NCBI GenBank assembly: GCA_023396665.1
Contig: JAEWVL010000040.1
Span: 1 to 9,865 of the forward strand
DNA: 9,865 bases
Direction: 5' to 3'
Origin: Spirochaetota bacterium
Lineage (GTDB): Bacteria > Spirochaetota > UBA4802 > JAFGJZ01
Each line of letters starts with the position of its first letter. The first letter of the stretch is position 1. This document shows positions 1 to 6,375 of the stretch, piece by piece. The notes beneath the pieces are model-generated. The model searched no databases. It saw only the letters and a program-made list of their open reading frames with translations, and was not told the DNA's origin. Position numbers and translations under genes: made by a program.

Positions 1-259
1 GTGAAATGTCGTCTGGTAAGGGGAAAGAAGAAGCGGTTTGAATAAGTCCTTCGGGATCCATAAAAGCATATTTTCTTGGAAGTGGATCTCCATTAACAAT
101 GAAAACCTTTTTGTTCATATTCCGCAAAAGCTCATAAAGTGAAACCTCGGCTCCGAGACCGTCAGGATCGGGGCTTTCATGAGTGGTTAATATCAGATGT
201 TCATGTCTTTCAAGGAATGAGTCGAGTTCTCTCAGTACCTCATTATTAAATACTTCCAT
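1..259 (-). CDS. DHH-family phosphoesterase (NrnA-like), N-terminal part, cut by window edge
   Basis: An open frame starts with ATG at 259 and runs leftward off the window, giving the first 86 residues. Residues 23-38 read LILTTHESPDPDGLGA, which matches the first DHH-family motif (His27, Asp31, Asp33 as metal-binding residues; the common form is H-x3-D-x-D-x-x-G). After it comes a typical helix and a strand KKVFIVNGDPLP, as in oligoribonuclease/pAp-phosphatase NrnA and related RecJ-like proteins. These enzymes degrade short oligoribonucleotides or pAp in the cytoplasm using Mn ions. The part carrying the DHH signature itself and the DHHA1 domain is outside the window, so a plain DHH phosphoesterase of other function is possible. 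A weak GGGG-type ribosome site lies about 8 bases upstream of the ATG. Confidence 0.82.
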   Translation of the reverse strand, partial: MEVFNNEVLRELDSFLERHEHLILTTHESPDPDGLGAEVSLYELLRNMNKKVFIVNGDPLPRKYAFMDPEGLIQTASSFPLPDDIS

Positions 260-806
260 AACAGGAACCCCAGTGTGCAGTCTTAAAATTCAGTTTCCCA
301 TCAACTAGTAACGTTACATACACTTGATTTTTGAATGCATTAAGTTCTACTCGATACACCTTATGAATAGTAACTCCAGTTCAAGAGAATGACGATGTTT
401 AATCATTTCAATAATGATAGAATTCAATGGTTTCAACTGGTCGGTAACTGATAAATCGGTGTGTAAGGAAACGAATTACTAATTTGCTCTGCAATCATTC
501 TCAAAGAGGGCAGTCCCATGCCCGAATACTTGCGACTGATGAACTAAACTGGCACTGCTGCTTATATCAATTTTTGGTTGATCAATCTTCTATTTGTTCC
601 TTAACTTGAAAAGCAATGACATTATAAATCAAAAATTTATTCAGTCAAGGCAATCTCGAAAATCAACCTCCATGGGCTGAAAAAAATATGTGTAATGAAG
701 CGCATATGGGTCTATACGGAATAACTGGTGCTTACAGCACAAAAGACGGTTAATTTATATCGCGGTACAAGCATTTATAACGGGATAAGAGAATTGAGTA
801 TAATTG

Positions 807-836
807 TTGACATTTTACCCGCGATAAAGATATATT
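807..836 (+). promoter_or_regulatory. Candidate sigma-70 promoter of the receiver/membrane-protein unit
   Basis: TTGACA at 807-812 is a perfect -35 box and TATATT at 831-836 a good -10 box, with an 18-base spacer. It lies 50 bases before the ATG at 886. The sequence CGCGATAA (819-827 region) also loosely resembles a sigma-28 -10 element, so a flagellar promoter is a weaker alternative. Confidence 0.5.
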
Positions 837-843
837 CGGGCAA

Positions 844-857
844 GGCTGTGCGCAGCC
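844..857. repeat. Small hairpin in the leader of the receiver gene
   Basis: GGCTG-tgcg-CAGCC forms a 5-bp stem with a 4-base loop just after the likely transcription start. Its centre CTGTGCGCAG resembles the hairpin CACTG-tacg-CAGTG at 9540-9553, so both may be members of a short palindromic repeat family. Confidence 0.35.
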
Positions 858-885
858 ATGAATTACTTACCAGGTTTTCTGATAT

Positions 886-1326
886 ATGAAAAGCAGACAT
901 GATTTTCCCAGTTTGAATACCAAAAATCCCCACGGGGTAAAAAGTGACGGCACTCATGTAAAGGTGGTTGTTGCTGAGCCGTCTGATTTTCAGCGTAAGC
1001 AAATTATTCAGATTCTTGAATCAGAAGAGTATGATGTCATTGCCGATGTGGAAAACGGTGATAAGGCGTTAAAGGTTCTTGACCGTCTTAATGGAGCGGT
1101 TGATATCGTTACGACCGCTTTGGATATGCCTGTTCTTGATGGCTATGCCCTCATTTTTCAAATGAATGAGAAAAAGTATAAGACAAAAGTCGTTTTTATC
1201 AGCGAAGACACGACGAAGGGCGTTTTGCAGGATATTCTTAAACTCGGGGCGGCCGATTACATCCTCAAACCGATAAATCGGGTACGTATATTGGATCGAA
1301 TGAGAGCCGTTGTGAATAAACTCTGA
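886..1326 (+). CDS. CheY-like receiver-domain protein lacking the phospho-acceptor Asp
   Basis: A 146-residue, single-domain protein. Residues 25-146 fit a response-regulator receiver: strand VKVVVAEPSD (25-34), helix to 48, the D-I-V...M-P-V-L-D-G-Y loop (73-87), strand VVFIS (102-106), GAADYILKP (121-129). In the alignment the usual phospho-acceptor Asp four places before the conserved Pro82 is Ala78, and the acidic pair at strand 1 is Ala30-Glu31 instead of Asp-Asp. Ser106 (Thr/Ser position) and Lys128 are kept. The protein therefore probably cannot be phosphorylated in the usual way and is likely a pseudo-receiver working by protein contact. It has an extra 24-residue N-terminal tail and no output domain. 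The ATG at 886 has only a weak CAGG upstream, but no better in-frame start is present. It is followed after 12 bases by a same-frame gene. Confidence 0.85.
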   Translation: MKSRHDFPSLNTKNPHGVKSDGTHVKVVVAEPSDFQRKQIIQILESEEYDVIADVENGDKALKVLDRLNGAVDIVTTALDMPVLDGYALIFQMNEKKYKTKVVFISEDTTKGVLQDILKLGAADYILKPINRVRILDRMRAVVNKL

Positions 1327-1338
1327 CCGGGTGCTGCT

Positions 1339-2403
1339 TTGGAAAATAATGATAATGCCTACTCATCATTGGGAGATCAGGCGAAAAAAATAGATATCGC
1401 GCTGCATTATGTCGGCGGCGATATGGAAAAGGCCAAGAAAATGGTGGCCAATTCCTATCAGGATGTAATTGCAATTAAGGGAAAATTCTCATCATCCTCT
1501 CTTTATGGGGTTTTTCTGCTTTTCTTCAATAAAGTCTATAATTCGCTGGAACATGCCCTTTTTGCCGTTTCTCCTGATTATCAGATTGAATCGCTTAATC
1601 ATCGTGATGACTGGCGTATGTTTGAAAAGGAGATCGTAAACGCAAGAAATTCCTCCGCATCTTCGCGTGTTAACAATGATTTCGCCGACAAATTTCATAA
1701 AGGTTTTACCATTGTTTTCAGTCGTGAACTATCGCGTTTGATGGATAAAAACGATACTACTCAAATACTGTATGTTTTCCAGCGTTTTATGCAGGATTCC
1801 GTCGAACTTAAGCGTATTGAAGTGGATCTTGAGTTTCAAAAGACATCGTCATTGCAGGTTGAACTCGAGTCCACGACATCAAAAAAAATCAGCCTGAAGA
1901 AAAAACCGGAGCAGGTTGAAGATGGAACCGGTGATAAAATTGCGCCAGAGACACGTGATCCCGAGGTGGGTGTCAACGGAGTTAAACTTATTCTCACTGG
2001 GGCGCTCGTTCTTTCTCCGATAAAGGGAAAACACATCTCGCTGATTGTTCCCGGTGATAAGATAATGATATCAATTGTGGATCAAAATCCGCAGGCGATC
2101 GAGATCGCGAAGGCTTTCAATGCTTACGATGAAGAACAAAAGCATATCAGTCCGATTCCGGCCAGAGTGAAATCTTCGGTTTATATCGACGGGGTAGGCT
2201 ATAAAATTTTTGCAATAATCGCGAAGGGTATCCTTGTACGGGTAATGGAAGAGGAGGGCAATATTAAAGTTGCGCTTGATCCGGCCTTTCAGTCTGTTAT
2301 TGAGCCCGAAGAAACCAAGAATTCCTCAACATTGCCGATGATAATCGGTTTGGTCACTGCTATCGTACTCTTGTTGATCTTTGTGGTTCTTTTTCTTCTG
2401 TAA
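1339..2403 (+). CDS. Unrecognised 354-residue protein with C-terminal membrane anchor
   Basis: I do not recognise the family. Residues 1-175 are mixed polar and look helical (for example SSLYGVFLLFFNKVYNSLEHALF, a buried helix near 54-76). A Lys/Glu/Ser-rich linker covers about 175-208. Residues 212-320 alternate in a way typical of beta strands (GVKLILTGALVLSPIKG, KHISLIVPGDKIMISIV, KSSVYIDGVGYKIFAIIAKG). The last 22 residues (about 333-354) are a single hydrophobic segment ending the chain, so the protein should be tail-anchored with the bulk in the cytoplasm. The start is TTG at 1339 with no clear ribosome site; the next in-frame ATG is at residue 29. The gene is in the same frame as the upstream receiver, separated by one TGA and four codons, so the two are probably translated together and the products may act together. 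Confidence 0.8.
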   Translation: MENNDNAYSSLGDQAKKIDIALHYVGGDMEKAKKMVANSYQDVIAIKGKFSSSSLYGVFLLFFNKVYNSLEHALFAVSPDYQIESLNHRDDWRMFEKEIVNARNSSASSRVNNDFADKFHKGFTIVFSRELSRLMDKNDTTQILYVFQRFMQDSVELKRIEVDLEFQKTSSLQVELESTTSKKISLKKKPEQVEDGTGDKIAPETRDPEVGVNGVKLILTGALVLSPIKGKHISLIVPGDKIMISIVDQNPQAIEIAKAFNAYDEEQKHISPIPARVKSSVYIDGVGYKIFAIIAKGILVRVMEEEGNIKVALDPAFQSVIEPEETKNSSTLPMIIGLVTAIVLLLIFVVLFLL

Positions 2404-2436
2404 TTTCAATGTAAACGGGTATTTTAAGTGCAGCAA

Positions 2437-3198
2437 TTACAGTCTTCTGACCGGAACCCCTTTCGAGCTTAGATATTCCTTTACCTCTCCGATTGAGTGT
2501 TCGCGGAAGTGAAAAATAGAGGCTGCGAGCACTGCATCAGCCTCTGCGATGGCAAGGCCTTCGTAAAGGTGTTCCATAGTTCCGACACCACCCGAGGCTA
2601 TTACGGGAATAGTAACACTTCGCGAAATTTCTCTGGTCAGTTCAATATCATATCCGACTTTAGTTCCGTCCCGATCCATGCTGGTAACAAGCAGTTCTCC
2701 AGCCCCCAGTGTCTCTGCACGGGAAGCCCAGTCAACAGCATCCAGTTCGGTTGCTGTGCGACCGCCATTTAAAAAAACATTCCATGATTCGCCGCCATTG
2801 CGTTTTGCGTCAATTGCCACAACAATACATTGGGAACCGAATAGACGGGAAGCTTCGGTTATCAGTGACGGATTTTGTATTGCCGCACTGTTAATAGAAA
2901 CTTTGTCAGCACCATTTTCCAACAGCATGCGGATATCATCGACGCTGCGAACACCGCCGCCGACACAGAATGGAATATGGACCGTTTCGGCAACTTTTTT
3001 GACCATATCCAAAATGATGTTACGTTTATCAGATGATGCAGTTATGTCAAGAAACACAAGTTCATCGGCACCCTCGGTGTCATAGAATCGTGCGTTTTCA
3101 ACAGGGTCACCGGCATCGATAAGATCGATGAAATTAACTCCCTTTACAACCCGGCCCTCTTTCACATCAAGACAGGGAATAACTCTTTTTGCCAGCAT
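2437..3198 (-). CDS. hisF: Imidazole glycerol phosphate synthase cyclase subunit HisF
   Basis: HisF takes ammonia from HisH and converts PRFAR into imidazole glycerol phosphate and AICAR, the fifth step of histidine synthesis, in the cytoplasm. The 253 residues match the family length. The beta/alpha barrel shows the expected marks: catalytic Asp11 in IPCLDVKEGRVVKG, Asp130 in IVVAIDAKRNG, phosphate-binding GGGVRS (80-85) and IPVIASGGVGT (198-207). The ATG at 3198 has GAGG six bases upstream. The gene stands alone here: no hisH, hisA or hisI is next to it, so it is not in a compact his operon. It converges with the upstream plus-strand gene, leaving only 33 bases between the two stops. Confidence 0.97.
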   Translation of the reverse strand: MLAKRVIPCLDVKEGRVVKGVNFIDLIDAGDPVENARFYDTEGADELVFLDITASSDKRNIILDMVKKVAETVHIPFCVGGGVRSVDDIRMLLENGADKVSINSAAIQNPSLITEASRLFGSQCIVVAIDAKRNGGESWNVFLNGGRTATELDAVDWASRAETLGAGELLVTSMDRDGTKVGYDIELTREISRSVTIPVIASGGVGTMEHLYEGLAIAEADAVLAASIFHFREHSIGEVKEYLSSKGVPVRRL

Positions 3199-3261
3199 GA
3201 AAACCTCGTTATACTTAACTATCGGCTTTTACTAAATACTACCTGCTGTCTTGCTTATATT

Positions 3262-3279
3262 ACTGTTTTACCAGACAGT
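3262..3279. promoter_or_regulatory. Small inverted repeat upstream of hisF
   Basis: ACTGT at 3262-3266 and ACAGT at 3275-3279 form a 5-bp inverted repeat about 65 bases before the hisF ATG, close to a possible -10 box (TAATAT on the minus strand). It is short enough to be chance. Confidence 0.15.
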
Positions 3280-3373
3280 TAAACTTCAATCAGGCATTGT
3301 AAAAAATTCGTACATTACAGTGCTATGAGTTTTCATATTATTCATATGTCCAGCAAAAATGTGATTTGCATTG

Positions 3374-3411
3374 TGAATTGATAAATATGCAAAGTGAATA
3401 TTATCAATTCA
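3374..3411. repeat. 11-bp perfect inverted repeat downstream of the ABC exporter genes
   Basis: TGAATTGATAA at 3374-3384 is the exact reverse complement of TTATCAATTCA at 3401-3411, with a 16-base AT-rich loop. It lies about 30 bases past the permease stop on the minus strand and upstream of hisF. There is no T-run after the stem, so it is not a standard intrinsic terminator; it could be an operator or a 3'-end stabiliser. Confidence 0.45.
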
Positions 3412-3441
3412 GTTAATCATGAAAAAAAATCATAAATCAAG

Positions 3442-4212
3442 CTATACAAAAAGTTTTTTTGTACTCATGAGACTGAATGCGAATGATAAAGTCAGTAAAA
3501 TCAAGCCTATTCCCAGGGCATAATATGTGTTTATGTGGGCCGAAGTACCTGAAAGCAGAGCCCTCATCGCTTCTATGAAATAGGTGACCGGATTAATTGC
3601 AGATACAAGCAGCAACCATTTGGCACGTATCAGTTCTTTTGGCAGAAAGGCTGTTGTCAGAAAACATAAGGTAAACGCTGTTGTTGTTACGAGAGACGCG
3701 GTGCTATTGTTTCCTGTTCTAGCGAGAATTGCGGCGGATATGGCTGACAATGATAAGCCCCAGAGCAGATTAAGAAAAACTATCCCAATATAACTTAACA
3801 GGCCATACTGGAGCGGTACTCCGCTCAAAACAGCGATGCCGATGAATGCCGATGACGTAATGATTATGGCAAAGCCGTCCGCGAGCACGGGAGCCATAAT
3901 GAGAGAAGATCGTGCAATCGGGGAAAGAACTATTCTTCTGAAATATCCGTTTCTGACATCATCAATGAGGGTTCCACCGGCACCGGCAGCACTGCCCATT
4001 GCCATCTGTACGAGACAAACTGGCAAAAAAAACGAAATATATCCGGCCCCTTTAAATTCGGGTAAAAAATCAATCGCACCTATTCCGGCGCTGTAAACAA
4101 AAAGAAAAAACAGGCTCATAAAAACCGCTCCTATAATTCCAAAAGGTTTGCAGGTTATTTTTTTAATACTTCGAAAAAATAGAATTAGAAAACAGTTAAT
4201 TTCAGGACGCAT
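3442..4212 (-). CDS. ABC-2 type transporter permease (DrrB-like)
   Basis: This is the membrane partner of the adjacent ATPase and probably exports a hydrophobic compound, drug or lipid across the inner membrane; the substrate cannot be read from sequence. The 256 residues show about six membrane segments, starting with GIIGAVFMSLFFLFVYSAGIGAI, and the ABC-2 hallmark region in the middle (DDVRNGYFRRIVLSPIARSS, then LADGFAIIITSSAFIGIAVL) followed by the NPVTYFIEAMRALLSG motif near the last loop, typical of DrrB/NodJ-type permeases. I place the start at ATG 4212, which has GAGGT seven bases upstream and overlaps the ATPase stop by 11 bp; an upstream in-frame ATG at 4263 would add 17 residues but lies deep in the ATPase gene. 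The two genes form an operon with translational coupling. Confidence 0.9.
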   Translation of the reverse strand: MRPEINCFLILFFRSIKKITCKPFGIIGAVFMSLFFLFVYSAGIGAIDFLPEFKGAGYISFFLPVCLVQMAMGSAAGAGGTLIDDVRNGYFRRIVLSPIARSSLIMAPVLADGFAIIITSSAFIGIAVLSGVPLQYGLLSYIGIVFLNLLWGLSLSAISAAILARTGNNSTASLVTTTAFTLCFLTTAFLPKELIRAKWLLLVSAINPVTYFIEAMRALLSGTSAHINTYYALGIGLILLTLSFAFSLMSTKKLFV

Positions 4213-4972
4213 GTGATACCTCGGTTTTTTGTTTTTTAATGAATTCAATATAGGCGTCTTCAAGATTATTGGAATTTCCGTTTGAAGCGTGAATAGCGCT
4301 TAATTCACTGACCGCACCATCGTACACAATGGTGCCTTCAAAGAGGATTATTGTCCGTTTGGCATGTCTTTGCGCTTCCTCAAGATATTGAGTGCAGAAA
4401 AAAAGTGTTGTTCCCTCATCCTGGTTTACCCGAGTCAGGGTATTCCAGAAATCATTTCGTATTTCCGGATCCATACCTGTTGTCGGTTCGTCGAGAAAGA
4501 TCAAATTCGGTTTATGAATTAATGAAAGGGCGCAGTGTAATCGTTTCCGGTTACCACCTGAAAGTTCTTTGGTTTTTTTATATGCATCTTCGTTTAATTT
4601 GAAACTTTCGACTAGTTCTCCGCTTCTTTTTTTTGCATCCTTTAATGACAAACCAAATAGTCGCGCCTGAAGTATTAAGTGCTGCAACGCTGTTTCATCG
4701 GGATCCAAATCGTCGTTTTGTCCGCAAACACCGATGTAACGCATGATTGAATGGAAGTTTTTTGCTGGTTCAATTACGCAGATTCGAACCGTTCCGCTGT
4801 ACTCAGTTGACAGAGAACATAGTATGCGAATGAGTGTGGATTTACCGGCACCGTTCGGACCCAGTAGTGAAAGCCTTTCTCCTTTTCCGACAGTAAATGA
4901 AACATCTTTCAGTACTTTTTGATTTCCTGAATATGACTTTGATACTTTGTTTACTTCAATAATCGGGTTCAC
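4202..4972 (-). CDS. ABC transporter ATP-binding protein (DrrA-like)
   Basis: The ATPase powers the two-gene exporter with the DrrB-like permease. From the proposed start the 256 residues contain Walker A GPNGAGKST (38-46), a Q-loop Gln (85, in VCGQNDDLD), signature LSGGN (137-141), and Walker B LIFLDEP with Asp161/Glu162 followed by TTGMDP. The switch position reads CTQYLEEA, with Gln where most ABC ATPases have His; TQYLEEA is usual in the DrrA (daunorubicin exporter) family, so this supports the sub-family rather than a defect. The start is GTG at 4972: AGGAG (4979-4983) sits six bases upstream and the protein then begins NPIIEVNKVSKSY as expected. An ATG at 5032 would add 20 residues that do not fit the family. 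Confidence 0.93.
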   Translation of the reverse strand: MNPIIEVNKVSKSYSGNQKVLKDVSFTVGKGERLSLLGPNGAGKSTLIRILCSLSTEYSGTVRICVIEPAKNFHSIMRYIGVCGQNDDLDPDETALQHLILQARLFGLSLKDAKKRSGELVESFKLNEDAYKKTKELSGGNRKRLHCALSLIHKPNLIFLDEPTTGMDPEIRNDFWNTLTRVNQDEGTTLFFCTQYLEEAQRHAKRTIILFEGTIVYDGAVSELSAIHASNGNSNNLEDAYIEFIKKQKTEVSHAS

Positions 4973-5001
4973 TGACCACTCCTGTTTAAATATAATATTA
5001 G

Positions 5002-5016
5002 AGACAAGCATTGTCT
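5002..5016. promoter_or_regulatory. Inverted repeat AGACAA-gca-TTGTCT, possible operator of the ABC operon
   Basis: A perfect 6-bp inverted repeat with a 3-base centre lies 30-44 bases upstream of the ATPase GTG, just downstream of a possible -10 box on the minus strand. The position suits a repressor site or a 5'-leader hairpin. Confidence 0.3.
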
Positions 5017-5211
5017 TCCGAGGACTATACATTGTTTATCTTTCAGAAAATTGTACTATTGCGACATGATGATGAATTTGGTTAAAACCGGTTATTGCAT
5101 TGTCTAATCAGAGGTACTATGTATCGGGAATCAGTTTCTGTTTCGAAAAAGAAATATAGTTCTGTGATGTTTTACGGGGGGATACATAATCTTTACTTAT
5201 ATAATCTAACG

Positions 5212-5255
5212 CGCATTACGGTCGGCTTTTATTCCGGAATAAGCCGGGCTTAATG
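5212..5255. repeat. 44-bp palindromic dispersed repeat, copy 1
   Basis: The segment is an imperfect palindrome centred on TTATTCCGGAATAA (5228-5241). Its reverse complement matches 9424-9467 in about 39 of 44 positions, including ATTAAGC, CGGCTTATTCCG and CGTAATGCG. Both copies lie between genes. This looks like a REP-like or small mobile palindromic element; here it could also end the AraC-type transcript. Confidence 0.6.
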
Positions 5256-5276
5256 GCGGTATATCCATGTAACTCA

Positions 5277-5306
5277 TAGCAGTTTGTTAAATTCAGCAAA
5301 CTGCTA
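5277..5306 (-). terminator. Hairpin at the 3' end of the AraC-type gene
   Basis: TAGCAGTTTG (5277-5286) and CAAACTGCTA (5297-5306) form a 10-bp stem around a 10-base loop, spanning the regulator's TGA stop. No T-run follows on the minus strand, so it is a terminator candidate only in a weak sense. Confidence 0.35.
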
Positions 5307-6093
5307 ATGGTAATGACTGCTCTATTTGTTTTCGATATTCACCCGGTGTATATCCTGTAATTGATTTGAAGGTCTTAATGAAATGCGGTTGATCAAAATA
5401 ACCGCATTCATATGCGATATCAGTGAGTTTGTACGACGATTCGAGTAGCGAAGCTGCATGCTTAACCCTGAGAAGTTTGGTGAAAAAGCGCGGAGAAATG
5501 CCGACATAGTCGCGAAACATGCGCTCAATCTGACGCCCGCTCAGTTCAAGCTGATGAAGCGGGGGAATTTCCTGCGAGCAGTCGATATTGGCCGCGATAG
5601 TATTGATCGCATACTGACTGAGAAGATAGTTTTTTGAAGGATGTGGTATCCTGATCTTAAGCAGAAAGGCTTCGAAGATATCCCTTCTTTGAATATTGTT
5701 TTCAGCTTCAATGATAATAGGGCAGATATACTTGTGTAGTGGGAAAATATCGCTGAAGTTCAGAACCGAATCATAGGCGAGAGCCATGGGAAAATCGATA
5801 AAGCGACGTAATCCGAAGGGATGAAAAACGATGCCGAACATTCCGCTGCCCGGTAAAGCCGTTACATCATAGTGATTTGAGTATTGACCAGAAAACAATG
5901 CTGGCGGTTGTATTAGAATGTCACCTTGGCTCTGTTGAATGAAGGGGGGGCCATAGTGGAACAATAGTTGTGGATTCCCGGTCGAATAAACTCGTTCGGT
6001 CAGCTCTGTTTCAGTTTTATCAATTTCAAGACTCCAATAACAGCAAATCTCGTTTTTTAGTAATGGAGATACCGGGTAAGTGACATATTTCAT
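5293..6093 (-). CDS. AraC-family transcriptional regulator
   Basis: A 266-residue DNA-binding protein. The C-terminal part (about 175-256) is a two-helix-turn-helix AraC/XylS domain: first unit LSGRQIERMFRDYVGISPRFF (184-204), second LTDIAYECGYFDQPHFIKTFKSITGYTPGEYRK (223-255), with the family signature ending G-x-T-P-x-x-Y-R. The N-terminal part (1-170) carries GNPQLLFHYG and a FHPFGLRRF stretch, as in AraC proteins with a small cupin-like sensor domain (DUF6597 type), and its ligand is unknown. The ATG at 6093 has AGGAG eight bases upstream. It is transcribed in the same direction as the ABC exporter genes 320 bp away, so control of that exporter is possible, and it diverges from cheW. Confidence 0.93.
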   Translation of the reverse strand: MKYVTYPVSPLLKNEICCYWSLEIDKTETELTERVYSTGNPQLLFHYGPPFIQQSQGDILIQPPALFSGQYSNHYDVTALPGSGMFGIVFHPFGLRRFIDFPMALAYDSVLNFSDIFPLHKYICPIIIEAENNIQRRDIFEAFLLKIRIPHPSKNYLLSQYAINTIAANIDCSQEIPPLHQLELSGRQIERMFRDYVGISPRFFTKLLRVKHAASLLESSYKLTDIAYECGYFDQPHFIKTFKSITGYTPGEYRKQIEQSLPLAVC

Positions 6094-6202
6094 TCATTTT
6101 GCTCCTAAGAAGCTGGAGTATCAGTATAATAAACTTAAAAAGAGCTTCCGCTTTGCGAAGAGTTCAAAAAAAAATCAAATGGTGAAAGAAATAAAATTCT
6201 AC

Positions 6203-6230
6203 TTGAAAATTAGTAATCGATTACTATAAT
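6203..6230 (+). promoter_or_regulatory. Strong sigma-70-like promoter of cheW
   Basis: TTGAAA (6203-6208) and TATAAT (6225-6230) are separated by 16 bases. This is the best-matching promoter in the window, and it points toward cheW, leaving a leader of roughly 140 bases. The spacer is almost entirely a palindrome (see next entry). Confidence 0.6.
6211..6226. promoter_or_regulatory. 16-bp perfect palindrome in the cheW promoter spacer (operator candidate)
   Basis: TAGTAATCGATTACTA is fully self-complementary, has a central CG as LacI/GalR-family operators do, and lies between the -35 and -10 boxes, overlapping the first two bases of the -10. A protein bound there would block RNA polymerase. 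It is also within the divergent region shared with the AraC-type gene. Confidence 0.5.
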
Positions 6231-6375
6231 ATACCAACGTTCTGCGCAGTGTGCATGTTACTTGATTACGACAACATGATTCTATGCCATCGTGTGGTGA
6301 AAAGTACTTTTTATACATGTCGTTGCTGTTATTTTGTACATTCAGTCGAAATGCATTAGAATCCCGGGATTGGTT

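Larger units (their letters stand above)
260..885. other. 626-bp stretch without an intact gene; decayed coding fragments on the minus strand
   Basis: No intact gene was found on either strand. On the minus strand there are short open stretches broken by stops and frame changes: one around 440-545 reads KYSGMGLPSLRMIAEQISN, another around 250-380 reads VYRVELNAFKNQVYVTLLVD. The first faintly resembles the G2 box of GHKL ATPases, but it is too short to assign. They look like remnants of one or more inactivated genes. The right end holds the promoter and leader of the receiver gene. A 10-bp palindrome GTAACGTTAC lies at 308-317. Confidence 0.4.
4973..5292. other. 320-bp intergenic region between the AraC-type regulator and the ABC operon
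   Basis: This stretch should hold the ABC operon promoter. A weak -10 candidate TATAGT (minus strand, 5024-5029) lies upstream of the GTG. It also holds the AGACAA-gca-TTGTCT inverted repeat at 5002-5016, the palindrome AACCGGTT near 5086-5093, one copy of the 44-bp dispersed repeat at 5212-5255 and a hairpin at the end of the regulator gene. A 44-codon frame at 5119-5253 (+) has an AGAGG ahead of it but ends inside the repeat and looks like chance. Confidence 0.45.

Noticed and set aside
2398..2442. CTGTAATT/AATTACAG inverted repeat at the convergent junction before hisF
   Set aside because: The arms are AT-rich and 29 bases apart, with no T-run, so a terminator cannot be claimed.
2678..3085. 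Plus-strand open frames across hisF
   Set aside because: They are shadows of the clearly conserved hisF gene on the minus strand.
4213..4263. Longer start for the ABC permease
   Set aside because: It would overlap the ATPase gene by 62 bp with no better ribosome site, while ATG 4212 has GAGGT at the right distance.
4973..5032. ATG start at 5032 for the ATPase
   Set aside because: The added 20 residues do not fit the family, and GTG 4972 has AGGAG six bases upstream.
5119..5253. 44-codon plus-strand ORF with an AGAGG ahead of its ATG
   Set aside because: It has no recognisable protein features and its last third and stop lie inside the 44-bp dispersed repeat, so chance is more likely.
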